NCBI GenBank assembly: GCA_964569295.1 | Contig: CAZMVU010000033.1 | Span: 1 to 31,957, forward strand | Origin: CAZMVU01 sp964569295 | GTDB taxonomy: Bacteria > Hydrogenedentota > Hydrogenedentia > Hydrogenedentales > JAGMZX01 | Direction of reading: 5' to 3' | DNA: 31,957 bases | In this document: piece by piece, positions 1 through 8,389 of the stretch | Numbering within the stretch: the first letter of the stretch is position 1 | Layout: every line of letters begins with the position of its first letter | Notes under the pieces: generated by a model | Seen by the model: the letters and a program-made list of their open reading frames with translations, nothing else | Database searches by the model: none | What the model was told of the DNA's origin: nothing | Translations under genes and position numbers: made by a program

Positions 1-105
1 TTGACTGATAGAAACAGCGGGTGGGCCAGAACCGCGACCCGCGCCGATACCAGGGAGTTGTATGACGTATGGGAAACGGCTCACGGCAAACGGCTAAAGA
101 ATTAC
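1..105 (+). mobile_element. MITE-like element, copy A (truncated by window edge)
   Basis: This is the right part of a short non-coding element that recurs at 16937-17088 (inverted) and 24184-24390 (same orientation). Nearly every base of 8-105 matches 24293-24390. It ends in the same terminal sequence, CACGGCAAACGGCTAAAG followed by AATTAC. The left end and its target duplication lie outside the window. No open reading frame in it looks real. Seen directly: the repeat and its shared end. Inferred: mobility, from the complete copies B and C. Confidence 0.85.
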
Positions 106-328
106 GAATTCTTCAAGTTGAAAATCTATGCCCTACACGAAAGCCGGTTTGAACTCGTGGGCTGAAATGCTGGAAAGTACGCGCAATCCGGAAGAGCCGC
201 ATGGGCTCTACTGGCGCGGCCAGCATGACCGCTGCCTTTCTTTTGCTGTGATGCCAAGCAGCGGCGTCCTGCAAAGAGACAGCTTTCTGGCCGCGTCCCG
301 CATCCAACCGGGGTTTCCGGCCGTATTC
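106..328. other. intergenic, no recognisable feature
   Basis: This is the stretch between the end of element copy A and the stop codon of the TPR gene. Short open frames cross it on both strands, but none has a convincing start, codon pattern or recognisable protein. No clear terminator hairpin was seen. Confidence 0.5.
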
Positions 329-1162
329 CTAGTTTTCGGGTTGGAGCGCGGCGAGTGCGGCGCCGAGCTTGTGATCGGGATTGAACTTGAGGATACGTTC
401 GCCCAGTTCCCGGGCCGGCTGGATGCGGCCGAGCCGTTGCAGGCAGACGCCCTGTTTTGCGAGGGCGTCGGTGCGGTCGAACGAGATTCCGAAAGCGCTG
501 TAGTGGCCTTCGGGCTCTGCGCGGTCTTCGGCTGCGCGGAAATTCTCGAGTGCGGAGGTGAAGTCCTCCCGGGCGAGGTGTACCTCGCCGCGTAGAAAGT
601 AGCCTTCCGGCGCATCCGGGTTGGACTCAATGGACTTTTCCATAAGGCTGTCGGCGCGCTGCAAGGCGTCGATAGACTCCTCGATAACGCCCGCAAGGCC
701 GGCCGCCCGGCCGAGTAGCAGGAGCGCGGCGAAATTGGCGCCGCCCAAATTGAGGGCGCTGCGGGCGAGTTCGGCGGCGGCGCTCCATTGGCCTTCCTCG
801 AAGCTGCATTGGGCGAGGCCGAGGTGGGCGCGGGCGTTCTGCGGTTTTTGGTTGAGCACCTCGGTGAACTGCTTGCGCGCTTCTTCCGGGTGGCCTTGCT
901 CGATGAGCGCGAATCCGAGATCCAGTCGCGAGGGCACTTGCCCAGGCTTGACTGCCAAAACCTCGCGGAGGATTTTAACCGCTTTCGATGCGTTTCCCAG
1001 CCGCAAGTGACACTTGGCCATCTGTTGAAAAGCCGGCAGGTAGTTACTATCGCACTGTACCGCTTTCTGGAAGAAATCGATGGCGAGCGTGTAGTCGCCG
1101 CGCATACTTGCCGTGATTCCTTCGTCGTAGTAGCTCTCGGCGTTGTCTCCACCAAAGGCCAT
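329..1162 (-). CDS. tetratricopeptide-repeat protein
   Basis: A 277-aa protein made almost entirely of TPR units, helix pairs that mediate protein-protein contacts. Typical TPR spacing of small and large residues is visible in several consecutive blocks, such as AIDFFQKAVQCDSNYLPAF, AVKILREVLAVKPG, ARKQFTEVLNQKPQNARAHL and ALENFRAAEDRAEP. There is no signal peptide or membrane segment, so it is probably cytoplasmic. The ATG at 1162 is chosen because GGGAGACC lies just upstream; the frame continues further upstream only as an antisense shadow of aroB. It starts 35 bp after the aroB stop, on the same strand, so it is probably the last gene of an operon with aroB and the oxidoreductase. Its partner and role cannot be told from sequence. 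Confidence 0.85.
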   Translation of the reverse strand: MAFGGDNAESYYDEGITASMRGDYTLAIDFFQKAVQCDSNYLPAFQQMAKCHLRLGNASKAVKILREVLAVKPGQVPSRLDLGFALIEQGHPEEARKQFTEVLNQKPQNARAHLGLAQCSFEEGQWSAAAELARSALNLGGANFAALLLLGRAAGLAGVIEESIDALQRADSLMEKSIESNPDAPEGYFLRGEVHLAREDFTSALENFRAAEDRAEPEGHYSAFGISFDRTDALAKQGVCLQRLGRIQPARELGERILKFNPDHKLGAALAALQPEN

Positions 1163-1197
1163 GTGACAGGTCTCCCACGCGGGTTGTAGTTGTTCGG

Positions 1198-2295
1198 CTA
1201 TGCGGTCGTGCGCAAGGCCTCGAGCGCTGCCCGCGCCTGCGCCTCGCTGATGTCCGTGCGCTGTTCGACACGGCCCACGCCGGCCGGTACGATAAACTTC
1301 ATGGTGCCGGCGCGCGCTTTCTTGTCCTTGCGCATATGCGTCAGTGTCTCGTGGACAGGCAGTTCCGGCCACGCCGTGGGCAATCCATATGCAGCAATAC
1401 ATGCTCGCTGGCGTGCCACGAAGGCCTCGTCCACCATACCCAGCGATTGGCCGAGTGCGCCCGCCGCGACCATGCCGAGCGCGACCGCCTCGCCGTGGAG
1501 GAAGTGCGCGTAGTGGGTGGCCGCTTCAATACCGTGGCCGAAGGTGTGGCCGTAGTTCAAATTGGCGCGCACGCCCTGCTCCCGCTCGTCGGCCGCGACG
1601 ACCGCGGCTTTGATCTCGCACGAGCGCACCACGGGCATGGCCAGCGCTTCGAGGTCGCGCGCGAGGATGGCCGGGGCGTTCTCCTCCATGTATTCGAAGA
1701 GATCGGCGTCCGCAATGATGCCGTGCTTGATGACCTCGGCGAGGCCAGCATGGAGTTCGCGTTCGGGCAGGGAGACGAGCAGTTCCATGTCTATAAGGAC
1801 AGCCAGCGGCTGGTGGAATGCGCCGATGCTGTTCTTGCTGAGGGGATGGTTGACGCCGGTCTTTCCGCCGACGCTCGAGTCGACCTGGGCGACGATGGTG
1901 GTGGGTATCTGGATGAAAGGTACGCCGCGCATGAAGACCGCTGCGGTGAAGCCTGCCATATCCCCGGGCACGCCGCCGCCGAAGCCGATGATGAGGCTTG
2001 CGCGGTCGAGTCCGGCCTCGAGAAATGTGCCGCAGCATTTTTCGATTTCGTCGAGGCGCTTGTGCGTTTCGCCCGCTGGGATGACATGGGCAGCCCAGGG
2101 TTTGCCGGCGGCCGTGATGAGCTTGGCGATCCGCTCACCGTAATGTGGCCATACGTTCGAGTCGCTTACGACGCCGATAGCGCCTTTACAGCCCGTGGCC
2201 TCGATAAGTGCGGGCAGGGTGTCCACGTTGCCGAGGCCTGTGTGAATGGGGTAGGTGCGTTCGCCAAGCGCGACATGTAAAGTCTTGGGTTGCAT
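1198..2295 (-). CDS. aroB: 3-dehydroquinate synthase
   Basis: A 365-aa protein of normal family length. It converts 3-deoxy-D-arabino-heptulosonate 7-phosphate to 3-dehydroquinate, the second step of the shikimate pathway, using NAD and a divalent metal, in the cytoplasm. The NAD-binding GGGVPGDMAGF is at residues 106-116 (usual form GGGVIGDLAGF). The active-site block QVDSSVGGKTGVNHPLSKN follows at about 137-155. Metal ligands are expected at Glu187 (AEVIK), His250 (NYGHTFGH) and His267 (HGEAV). Other sugar-phosphate cyclases were considered because an oxidoreductase gene precedes it, but the residues are those of ordinary dehydroquinate synthase. It begins 42 bp after the upstream oxidoreductase, consistent with an operon. 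Confidence 0.96.
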   Translation of the reverse strand: MQPKTLHVALGERTYPIHTGLGNVDTLPALIEATGCKGAIGVVSDSNVWPHYGERIAKLITAAGKPWAAHVIPAGETHKRLDEIEKCCGTFLEAGLDRASLIIGFGGGVPGDMAGFTAAVFMRGVPFIQIPTTIVAQVDSSVGGKTGVNHPLSKNSIGAFHQPLAVLIDMELLVSLPERELHAGLAEVIKHGIIADADLFEYMEENAPAILARDLEALAMPVVRSCEIKAAVVAADEREQGVRANLNYGHTFGHGIEAATHYAHFLHGEAVALGMVAAGALGQSLGMVDEAFVARQRACIAAYGLPTAWPELPVHETLTHMRKDKKARAGTMKFIVPAGVGRVEQRTDISEAQARAALEALRTTA

Positions 2296-2337
2296 GCGGT
2301 GTGTTTTCTTGGCGTGCCTTCTTGCGGAGGCGGCCGG

Positions 2338-3372
2338 TTAGGCCAACCGGACCGTCTTGCGGGTTTTTGCGGCTTCTTCCGCGGCGAAGATCAGTTGCAG
2401 CGATTTGAAGCCTTCTTCGCCGCTGCAGTAGGGCGGTTCGAGGCCAAGCGCGGCACGCACGAATGCGCCGCCCGCGTCCACGCCCCAGCTCTCCGGGTAG
2501 TCGATGGCGGGTGGGCCCGGATCGAAGTTGATTTCGCACGCGGGATTCATGATCTGCGCGATGATCGGCTGGTCGGGAATGATGCCGACGCGCAGCGTGC
2601 CGTTCTCGCAGTGGAAGATGATGTAGTTGTTGTTGCCGCCGTAGGCCGTCCACGAAGCGGCCAGGGTGCCCACTGCGCCGTCCTCGAATTTGAGGCATGC
2701 GACGAAGTTGTCTTCGAGGTCTTCACCTTGGAGTTTCTGCACATGCTCGGCGAAGGCGCTTATCTCGGCGACCTCCTTGCCCACGAGATAGCGCACGAGG
2801 TCGGCTTTGTGAATGCCGAGATCCGCCATGGCGCCGAAGCGCGCGGCGTCTTTGTCGAAGAACCAGGTTGCCGAGGGCTCCCATTCATCCGGGCCGCCGT
2901 GACCGAACATGGCGGTCACATGCAGCACCCGGCCGAGCAGTGCGCTGTCCAGAATTTCCTTCGCCTTGCGGTGGGCGGGCTCCAGGCGCTGGCTCTGGTT
3001 GACCATGAGCAGTGTGCCCGCCTTTTGGGCGGTATCGATCATGGTTTGGCATTCCTCGATGCTCGTGGCCATGGGCTTCTCGATCATGGCGGCTTTGCCC
3101 GCTTTCGCCGCAGCCACGGTGACCTTGCAGTGCAGCCGGTTGGGCAGGGCAATGATCACGCCCTCGACACTCGGGTCCGCCAGCAGATCGTTGTAATCCG
3201 TGTAGGCCTTGGCAGCGGTGCCGTAGCGCTCCGCCATGGATTCGGCACGGGCTTTGTCCACGTCGCAGAAAGCGACCAGTTCGCCTTCGTTTCCATAGTA
3301 GATGTCCGGTACATGGAGGCGCTCTGAAATGGCCCCGCAACCGATAATGCCGACTTTGAATTTCTTGGGCAC
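2338..3372 (-). CDS. Gfo/Idh/MocA-family oxidoreductase
   Basis: A 344-aa cytoplasmic NAD(P)-dependent oxidoreductase, probably acting on a sugar, cyclitol or derivative; the substrate is not readable. The N-terminal Rossmann fold has GIIGCGAIS (about residues 8-16). The conserved EKPMA starts at about 98, and DLGIH at about 184-188 supplies the histidine of the C-terminal substrate domain. GTG at 3372 is preferred over an ATG at 3408 because GGGAG lies 10 bp upstream and the protein then begins directly before the first beta strand. It is first in the probable operon with aroB and the TPR gene. No signal peptide is present, unlike the paralogue at 11542-12852. Confidence 0.92.
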   Translation of the reverse strand: MPKKFKVGIIGCGAISERLHVPDIYYGNEGELVAFCDVDKARAESMAERYGTAAKAYTDYNDLLADPSVEGVIIALPNRLHCKVTVAAAKAGKAAMIEKPMATSIEECQTMIDTAQKAGTLLMVNQSQRLEPAHRKAKEILDSALLGRVLHVTAMFGHGGPDEWEPSATWFFDKDAARFGAMADLGIHKADLVRYLVGKEVAEISAFAEHVQKLQGEDLEDNFVACLKFEDGAVGTLAASWTAYGGNNNYIIFHCENGTLRVGIIPDQPIIAQIMNPACEINFDPGPPAIDYPESWGVDAGGAFVRAALGLEPPYCSGEEGFKSLQLIFAAEEAAKTRKTVRLA

Positions 3373-3525
3373 GGTATAACTACTCCCGTTGCAATACACC
3401 CGTCGCAATACGGGTGGATACTGAAAAAAACATAGAGAAGCGCCTCACCATTGAAGCGGCCGTATTTTAGTCGGCGTTGTCGGCGCCATGCAAATGTGCA
3501 CGGCTGCTGGTTCCTTTCCGTGCGG

Positions 3526-4734
3526 CTACCCGGCCAGTTCGGAGTCGATTCGGATCTCGCCGGTCAGGGTGCGGTGCACGGGGCATTTGTCCGCAATTTC
3601 CAGCAGCCGATCCCGTTGATCTTCGGTCAGGTCGCCGGTGAGGGTGATACGGCGTGTGATGTGGTCCACCTTGCCCTGCTCCGTCACACACTCGCTGCAG
3701 TCTTTGGCGTGCATCTTTTTATGATTCAGGTCGACGCGGACGTGGTCGAGGGGGAGTTGCTTGCGCTCGGCATACATGCGCAGGGTCATGGAGGTGCAGG
3801 CGCCGAGTCCTCCCAGGAGATATTCGTAGGGCGTGGGGCCGGCATCGAGGCCCTTATGTTTGCGCGGTTCGTCGGCCAGGAGCATATGATCCCGCGCAAC
3901 GACCCGGTTGGTGTAGGGGGCATCCCACTCCGCCACCGCGACATCCCCCTCCGGTGGTTCTGGCCTGTCTTCCCGTGGCGGCAGGTAGCGCATGGCCCAG
4001 GCTGCGAGCACATGGGCGGCATAGTCGGCGTCGGCACGGTTGGTGAGCAGGTGATCCGCGTTCTCGAGGGTGATGAAACTCTTGAGGCCGCGCACCTGCT
4101 GGTAGATGCGTTCCGCGTTTTGGATGGGCACGACTTCGTCTTTCGGCGAGTGCATGATAAGCAGGGATTTGCCGAGCAGCGCTGTGGCCATGTCATTCTT
4201 TTCAAGGTCACGGAGAAACTGCGCGCCCACGCGGAAGCTGCGTCCGGCGATTGTAACCTCGGTTTCGCCCATTTCGTGGATTGCTTCCGTTGGGCCGGTG
4301 ATGAGCTGTTTGACCTGTGCGGGTGCGGCCGGCGCGCCGATCGTGCAGACAGCGCGTGCGCCATCGAGTTGGCGTTGCGCTGCGAGCACGGCGGTGCCCC
4401 CAAGGCTGTGGCCGACGAGCAAGTCGGGGGCGCCATAGTTCTCCTCGAGGAAATGCGCCGCAGCCACGATATCCGCCACGTTGGACGAGAAGCCGGCATT
4501 CGCGAAATCGCCCTCGCTTTCGCCGAGGCCCGTGAAATCGAAATGCAACACGGCAAAGCCCCGCGCAGCAAGACCGCGGCTTATGGCGGTGGCGGCCTTG
4601 GTCTCTTTCGAGCAGGTGAAACAATGGGCGAAGAGGGCGTAGGCGCGTGGCGTGCCGATGGGTAGCTTGAGCCTCCCGGCCATTTCCTCGCCGTTGCTGT
4701 TCCGGAACGCGATTTTCTCGGATCGGATGTGCAT
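3526..4734 (-). CDS. bifunctional alpha/beta hydrolase-OsmC family protein
   Basis: A 402-aa fusion. Residues 1-250 form an alpha/beta hydrolase with the nucleophile elbow GHSLGG (Ser110), probable acid Asp199 (SPKDE) and His228 (NADH). Residues 265-400 form an OsmC/Ohr-type domain with two redox cysteines, Cys313 (GACTSMTLRMYAERK) and Cys384 (DKCPVHRTL). OsmC proteins reduce organic hydroperoxides through such a cysteine pair, so a role in peroxide or electrophile stress is likely; the hydrolase substrate is unknown. This fusion order is a known architecture in bacteria. There is no signal peptide, so it is cytoplasmic. The gene stands alone, upstream of and divergent from the cobalamin riboswitch transcript. 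Confidence 0.93.
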   Translation of the reverse strand: MHIRSEKIAFRNSNGEEMAGRLKLPIGTPRAYALFAHCFTCSKETKAATAISRGLAARGFAVLHFDFTGLGESEGDFANAGFSSNVADIVAAAHFLEENYGAPDLLVGHSLGGTAVLAAQRQLDGARAVCTIGAPAAPAQVKQLITGPTEAIHEMGETEVTIAGRSFRVGAQFLRDLEKNDMATALLGKSLLIMHSPKDEVVPIQNAERIYQQVRGLKSFITLENADHLLTNRADADYAAHVLAAWAMRYLPPREDRPEPPEGDVAVAEWDAPYTNRVVARDHMLLADEPRKHKGLDAGPTPYEYLLGGLGACTSMTLRMYAERKQLPLDHVRVDLNHKKMHAKDCSECVTEQGKVDHITRRITLTGDLTEDQRDRLLEIADKCPVHRTLTGEIRIDSELAG

Positions 4735-4915
4735 GTCGTCTCCCGGACTTGGGCCAGAATTGTGGCCGCTCTTGTGCAGGCTATGCGCAGCATAAGAGCC
4801 GGCGGCCTTTCATGACGTCTTGTTGGCGAGCCGGTACACGCGCAAGCTTGCCCCTCGAATGCCTCATTACACCAGTGTGCACCCTCCGGTATCAATAGCC
4901 GGATTCACAGCCACA
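4735..4915. other. divergent intergenic region
   Basis: This stretch separates the hydrolase-OsmC gene (minus) from the riboswitch promoter (plus). It must hold the promoter of the minus-strand gene, but no convincing -35/-10 pair could be picked. No coding signal is seen. Confidence 0.4.
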
Positions 4916-4943
4916 TTGACTCGAATGCCCGGCCGGGTGTACC
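4916..4943 (+). promoter_or_regulatory. possible promoter of the cobalamin riboswitch transcript
   Basis: TTGACT at 4916-4921 is followed after 16 bp by TGTACC at 4938-4943. The first hexamer is close to the sigma-70 consensus and the second is poor. The position, just before the first conserved part of the riboswitch, is right. This is inference only. Confidence 0.3.
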
Positions 4944-4949
4944 CTGTCG

Positions 4950-5190
4950 TACGTCCGGTTCGTGTGCGTGTGATCGGCATGCGCGCGCTAAGAGGGAATC
5001 CGGTGCGAATCCGGAACTGTCCCGCAGCGGTAACCAGGAACGAACGGCGCACGAAGCGCACTGGCGGCTCCCGTAGAGCGGCTGGGAAGCGGCGCCCCGT
5101 AGGTGGCCAGCGCATGGCCGCGCCTGGAAGTCCGAAGACCTGCCGGCGATTGGCTGTGTGGAATGTGCCACAGCGATGTGCCTTCGAGGG
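4950..5190 (+). ncRNA. cobalamin (B12) riboswitch
   Basis: The hallmark core is present in order: TAAGAGGGAATCCGG with its GAATCCGG partner and CTGTCCCGC (about 4989-5025), GCGGTAACC just after it, and the closing AGTCCGAAGACCTGCC at 5130-5145. These are the most conserved segments of the adenosylcobalamin aptamer. The outer limits are approximate. Downstream, 5155-5174 can form a small hairpin (TGTGG, loop AATGTG, CCACA) that may belong to the expression platform. No U-tract follows, so control of translation is likelier than termination. The family represses downstream genes when cobalamin is abundant. The regulated genes here are the surface protein at 5325 and the pseudopilin at 7475. Confidence 0.93.
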
Positions 5191-5324
5191 ATAAGGCCGG
5201 CAGCCCGGTTCGAGCACGCACCGGACCCGCGCAATCCTTGCCGGGTATTCCCCTCTTTTGGCGCTATGCGGCAGGTTCCCCGTTGCGAAGGGCAACGGCA
5301 ACGGTTAGAAAGGTGCCTGTGGCA

Positions 5325-7475
5325 ATGCCTCCGTTTCTGTTCTCCGTGTTTTTCCGGCGCTTGCGTACACTCTCGTTGTATCTGGTCATAGGCGCTGGAC
5401 TCGCCCTGCCCCATGCCGCGCATGGGGAGGATCCCTGGGCCGATGCGGTGGTGGACTACAACGCGATCGATCCGAACCAGGGGTTTGACACGCCCCAGAA
5501 AACCGTTGGTGAGCCTTTGGGCGGCGGTACGTTTGCGGCGAACAACACGGGGCTGCATTCCGTGGGCCGGCCTGGCCCGGCCCCCGGCAGCTACATCACC
5601 CTGCGTTTCGATACGCCCGTTACCGACGATCCGGACAATCCGATGGGTCTCGACTGTATCGTGTATGGCAACGCCACGTGGGTTGGCGGCAATCCGGCGC
5701 GCAAGTGGATCGAGGCGGGGCTCATCGCGATCAGTGCGGATGTAAACGGCAACGGTATCCCCGATGATCCCTGGTATGTCATCCCGGGCAGCCGCGGTTA
5801 TGATCGATCCATCTTGCCCGAAGGCGTTGCAAACCCGGCCCCGCCATTGGCCGGCAATGTGCAAAATCCAAACAGCGATGGCACCGAATTCAACTGGGGC
5901 TATGCCGACCTCACCCCCACCCAGCGCAAGTACCTCGACAATTATGTGCGGCCGGACGATCCCTCCGCGGTCGGACTTACACCACGCAGCGGCGGCGGCG
6001 ATGCCTTCGATATTGCCTGGGCGGTGGATGAGGCGGGAAACCCGGCGGGCCTGTCGCAGTTTGACTTTATCCGCATCTCGGCATTTATCAGCGAGTCTGA
6101 TCCTGCCCTGGGCTACATTACCCCGGAAATCGACGCGGTGGCTGATGTGGCGCCCGACATTGACACCGACGGCGACGGCATCCTGGATGAATACGAGACG
6201 CGCGTGGCCGGCACGGACCCGATGCGCCCGGAAAGCACCGTGCTCGCGCTCGAGATTCCGCCGGAAGACGGTGGCAGTCCCGCCGGTACGGAACTGGGCA
6301 CGGCCGCAGACGCCCAAGGCAACGCCATCACCCTGTATTCGAACGGCCTGCGCAGCGGCACCCGCGATTTCAACTGTATTGTCGACATCCTCACCGTGAG
6401 CGATCCCGCGCCGGCGCAGGGTATCGGCGGGCTTGAAAAGAGCGGCGCCGTGCGTGCATTCCAAAGCAGCGTGGCAGATTTCGGAGCGGCCCAGGTGCAG
6501 GACGCGCTGTTCACCATCGCGTACACGAGCAGCGCGATCGCCGGCTTGGACGAAGCGGGGTTGCAGCCGTGGCGTTTCGAGGACAGTGGCTACACGCAGG
6601 CGGGGATCACGGCGGTCGTAAAAGATATGGGGGAGAACCACGTGACCTTCCGCAGTGCATATCCCGGCACGTTTATTCTGGCCTCGACACCCGGCAGCGG
6701 CGACGAGGACGCCGACGCGCCGGACATGGTCTTGCATGTCACACCCGCGCAGGGCACAGCAGGGGATCCGGGCCCCACGGCCGCCGTCAGCAGTGATCCG
6801 ATTCACCTGCCGGACGGTTCGCTCGTCCCGGACGGCACGCTGTTTACCGTGGATACGACGTTGGGCACAATTACGAGCGCGGATGCCGGCGCGGAGCTGC
6901 CCGGTGTGCAGATCGAAGCCGCCGGCGGTGTGGTTTCGTTCACCGTGCAAGGCGGCACGACCGCGGGAACGGCGTCCATTACCGCACGCTCGCTCGACGG
7001 CGCTCTCAGCGGCGCGGTGGCTTTTCTGATTACGGCGGGCGAAGCGGTTGGCCCGGTGTCGATCTACACGCTCGATAACACCGCCACCGCGCCCGGCCCG
7101 GTGGATTTCACGACCGGCGTGCTGCAGGACGACTTTGGCAATCCGCTCGACGCCGGCGCCTTTGTGACCCTGGTGGTGGAAGGGGGGACGCCGTCCACCC
7201 CCGATGCCGACCCGGCAGCGCCCGGGCATCAGCTCGCGCTCACCAGCGGCGTGGCCAATTTCTCCGTGCGTGTATTGGACGCGAAAGACCTCGAGAGCGC
7301 GATGCTGTATCTCGCACTGTATGCGGATCCGGCGCAAACCGAGCTGCTCGGCGAGGAGACCTTCATGTTCGATGTGACGCCCATGCCCTTGGGCGTGACC
7401 GTGCCCGTGATGCTGGTGGTGTTGCTGATCGGCGCGGCGGGTATTCGTCGCCGTTTCCACGTCAAAGGAGTTTGA
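5325..7475 (+). CDS. secreted, C-terminally anchored surface protein under B12 riboswitch control
   Basis: A 716-aa protein of no assigned function. Residues 1-34 are a signal peptide: two arginines, a hydrophobic run SLYLVIGAGLALP, and cleavage near AAHG. The first domain, about 37-265, begins DYNAIDPNQGFDTPQKTVG and carries motifs such as PMGLDCIVYGNATWVGGNP and DVNGNGIPDDPWY, suggesting a calcium-binding beta-sandwich. DTDGDGILDEYETRVAGTDP (about 277-296) is a thrombospondin-type-3/EF-hand-like calcium loop. The rest is Asp/Gly/Thr-rich and beta-rich, perhaps Ig-like. The C-terminus has one membrane helix (about 690-707) followed by RRR, a sorting-type tail. The ATG at 5325 is chosen; GTG at 5319 sits better relative to AGAAAGG (5306-5312) and is a real alternative. 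Riboswitch control suggests a part in corrinoid capture or use (inference). Its stop overlaps the next gene's start. Confidence 0.88.
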   Translation: MPPFLFSVFFRRLRTLSLYLVIGAGLALPHAAHGEDPWADAVVDYNAIDPNQGFDTPQKTVGEPLGGGTFAANNTGLHSVGRPGPAPGSYITLRFDTPVTDDPDNPMGLDCIVYGNATWVGGNPARKWIEAGLIAISADVNGNGIPDDPWYVIPGSRGYDRSILPEGVANPAPPLAGNVQNPNSDGTEFNWGYADLTPTQRKYLDNYVRPDDPSAVGLTPRSGGGDAFDIAWAVDEAGNPAGLSQFDFIRISAFISESDPALGYITPEIDAVADVAPDIDTDGDGILDEYETRVAGTDPMRPESTVLALEIPPEDGGSPAGTELGTAADAQGNAITLYSNGLRSGTRDFNCIVDILTVSDPAPAQGIGGLEKSGAVRAFQSSVADFGAAQVQDALFTIAYTSSAIAGLDEAGLQPWRFEDSGYTQAGITAVVKDMGENHVTFRSAYPGTFILASTPGSGDEDADAPDMVLHVTPAQGTAGDPGPTAAVSSDPIHLPDGSLVPDGTLFTVDTTLGTITSADAGAELPGVQIEAAGGVVSFTVQGGTTAGTASITARSLDGALSGAVAFLITAGEAVGPVSIYTLDNTATAPGPVDFTTGVLQDDFGNPLDAGAFVTLVVEGGTPSTPDADPAAPGHQLALTSGVANFSVRVLDAKDLESAMLYLALYADPAQTELLGEETFMFDVTPMPLGVTVPVMLVVLLIGAAGIRRRFHVKGV

Positions 7476-8377
7476 TGCGACAAGCCGGACCACATAGGCG
7501 CGGAGACCGAACGAACCACGGCTTCACCCTGATCGAGCTGCTGGTGGTTATCGGTATCATCGGCGTGCTGGCGGCGTTGTTGCTGCCGGCGCTGAGCCGT
7601 GCACGTTCGCAGGCACGGTCTACCCAGTGCGTCAGCAATCTGCGCCAGCTTTACCTCGCGAACACCATGTACGCCGCCGAGCACGATGGCCATTATGTCC
7701 CTGCCGCTGCCGACCTGAATGACTTTCTGCTGCCCGGCGCCGATGCCGAGCATTTCGGTGGCTGCCAGCGTTGGCACGGAGAGCGGGAAACGCCGAACCT
7801 GTCGAGTGCATTCGACCCACGCAAAGGGCCGCTTTTCGAATACCTGCCCGATGGCCGGGTGAATGAGTGCCCCGCCTTTTTCGAGGCGCGGGAACATGGC
7901 GCCGGTGGAAATGTTTTCGAAGGCGGCACCGGCGGCTATGGGTATAACATGGCGTACGTCGGGTCGCAACTCAGCATCATCGAGGATCCGGTGCAGGCCA
8001 TGCGCAAAGGTATGCGCGATGTGGCCATCAAGAATCCCGGCCAGACCATCATGTTCGCGGATGCCGCCCTGCCGCAGGACGGCTATATCATCGAGTACGG
8101 ATTTGTCGAGCCGCCGAAGGCCGTTTCCCATGATCACCCGCGCGGTATTCCCGGCGACTCCTTCCTGTCGCCGTCGATTCACTTCCGCCACTACGGGCGC
8201 GCCAATGTGCTCTGGTGTGACGGCCACATATCGAGCGAACGTTGGGAATGGGCCCCGGAAAAAAACGTCTACGGCGCCCGCAACGCCAACTGGAACGTTG
8301 GCTGGTTCGGTCCACGAAACAACCGCTATTTTGACCACGCCCCCAAGCACAGCTACGAGACGTTGCGCGGCAAATGA
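7475..8377 (+). CDS. type II pseudopilin-like protein (DUF1559-like, H-x9-DG)
   Basis: A 300-aa protein with a prepilin leader, NHG then FTLIELLVVIGIIGVLAALLLP. Prepilin peptidase should cut between Gly16 and Phe17, and Glu21 is the +5 glutamate. A hydrophobic helix (about 17-40) is followed by a globular domain that ends with HYGRANVLWCDGH, the H-x9-DG signature of the large pseudopilin-like families of planctomycetes and relatives. ATG at 7475 is chosen because AAAGGAG lies at 7464-7470 and TGATG overlaps the previous stop, implying translational coupling. It therefore shares the B12-riboswitch transcript with the surface protein. The family is probably envelope-exposed, but its function is not established. 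Confidence 0.92.
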   Translation: MRQAGPHRRGDRTNHGFTLIELLVVIGIIGVLAALLLPALSRARSQARSTQCVSNLRQLYLANTMYAAEHDGHYVPAAADLNDFLLPGADAEHFGGCQRWHGERETPNLSSAFDPRKGPLFEYLPDGRVNECPAFFEAREHGAGGNVFEGGTGGYGYNMAYVGSQLSIIEDPVQAMRKGMRDVAIKNPGQTIMFADAALPQDGYIIEYGFVEPPKAVSHDHPRGIPGDSFLSPSIHFRHYGRANVLWCDGHISSERWEWAPEKNVYGARNANWNVGWFGPRNNRYFDHAPKHSYETLRGK

Positions 8378-8389
8378 GCTGCGCGGGCG

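Noticed and set aside
1198..3372. aroB plus oxidoreductase as an aminocyclitol or valiolone-type pathway
   Set aside because: The AroB active-site blocks are those of true 3-dehydroquinate synthase, and no other cyclitol gene is nearby.
3451..4665. 404-codon open frame on the plus strand
   Set aside because: Antisense shadow of the hydrolase-OsmC gene.
4905..7493. 862-codon open frame on the minus strand
   Set aside because: It is an antisense shadow of the riboswitch and surface-protein gene. It is rich in Arg/His/Gly/Ala, has no domain, no ribosome site and runs across the riboswitch. High GC content makes such frames common.
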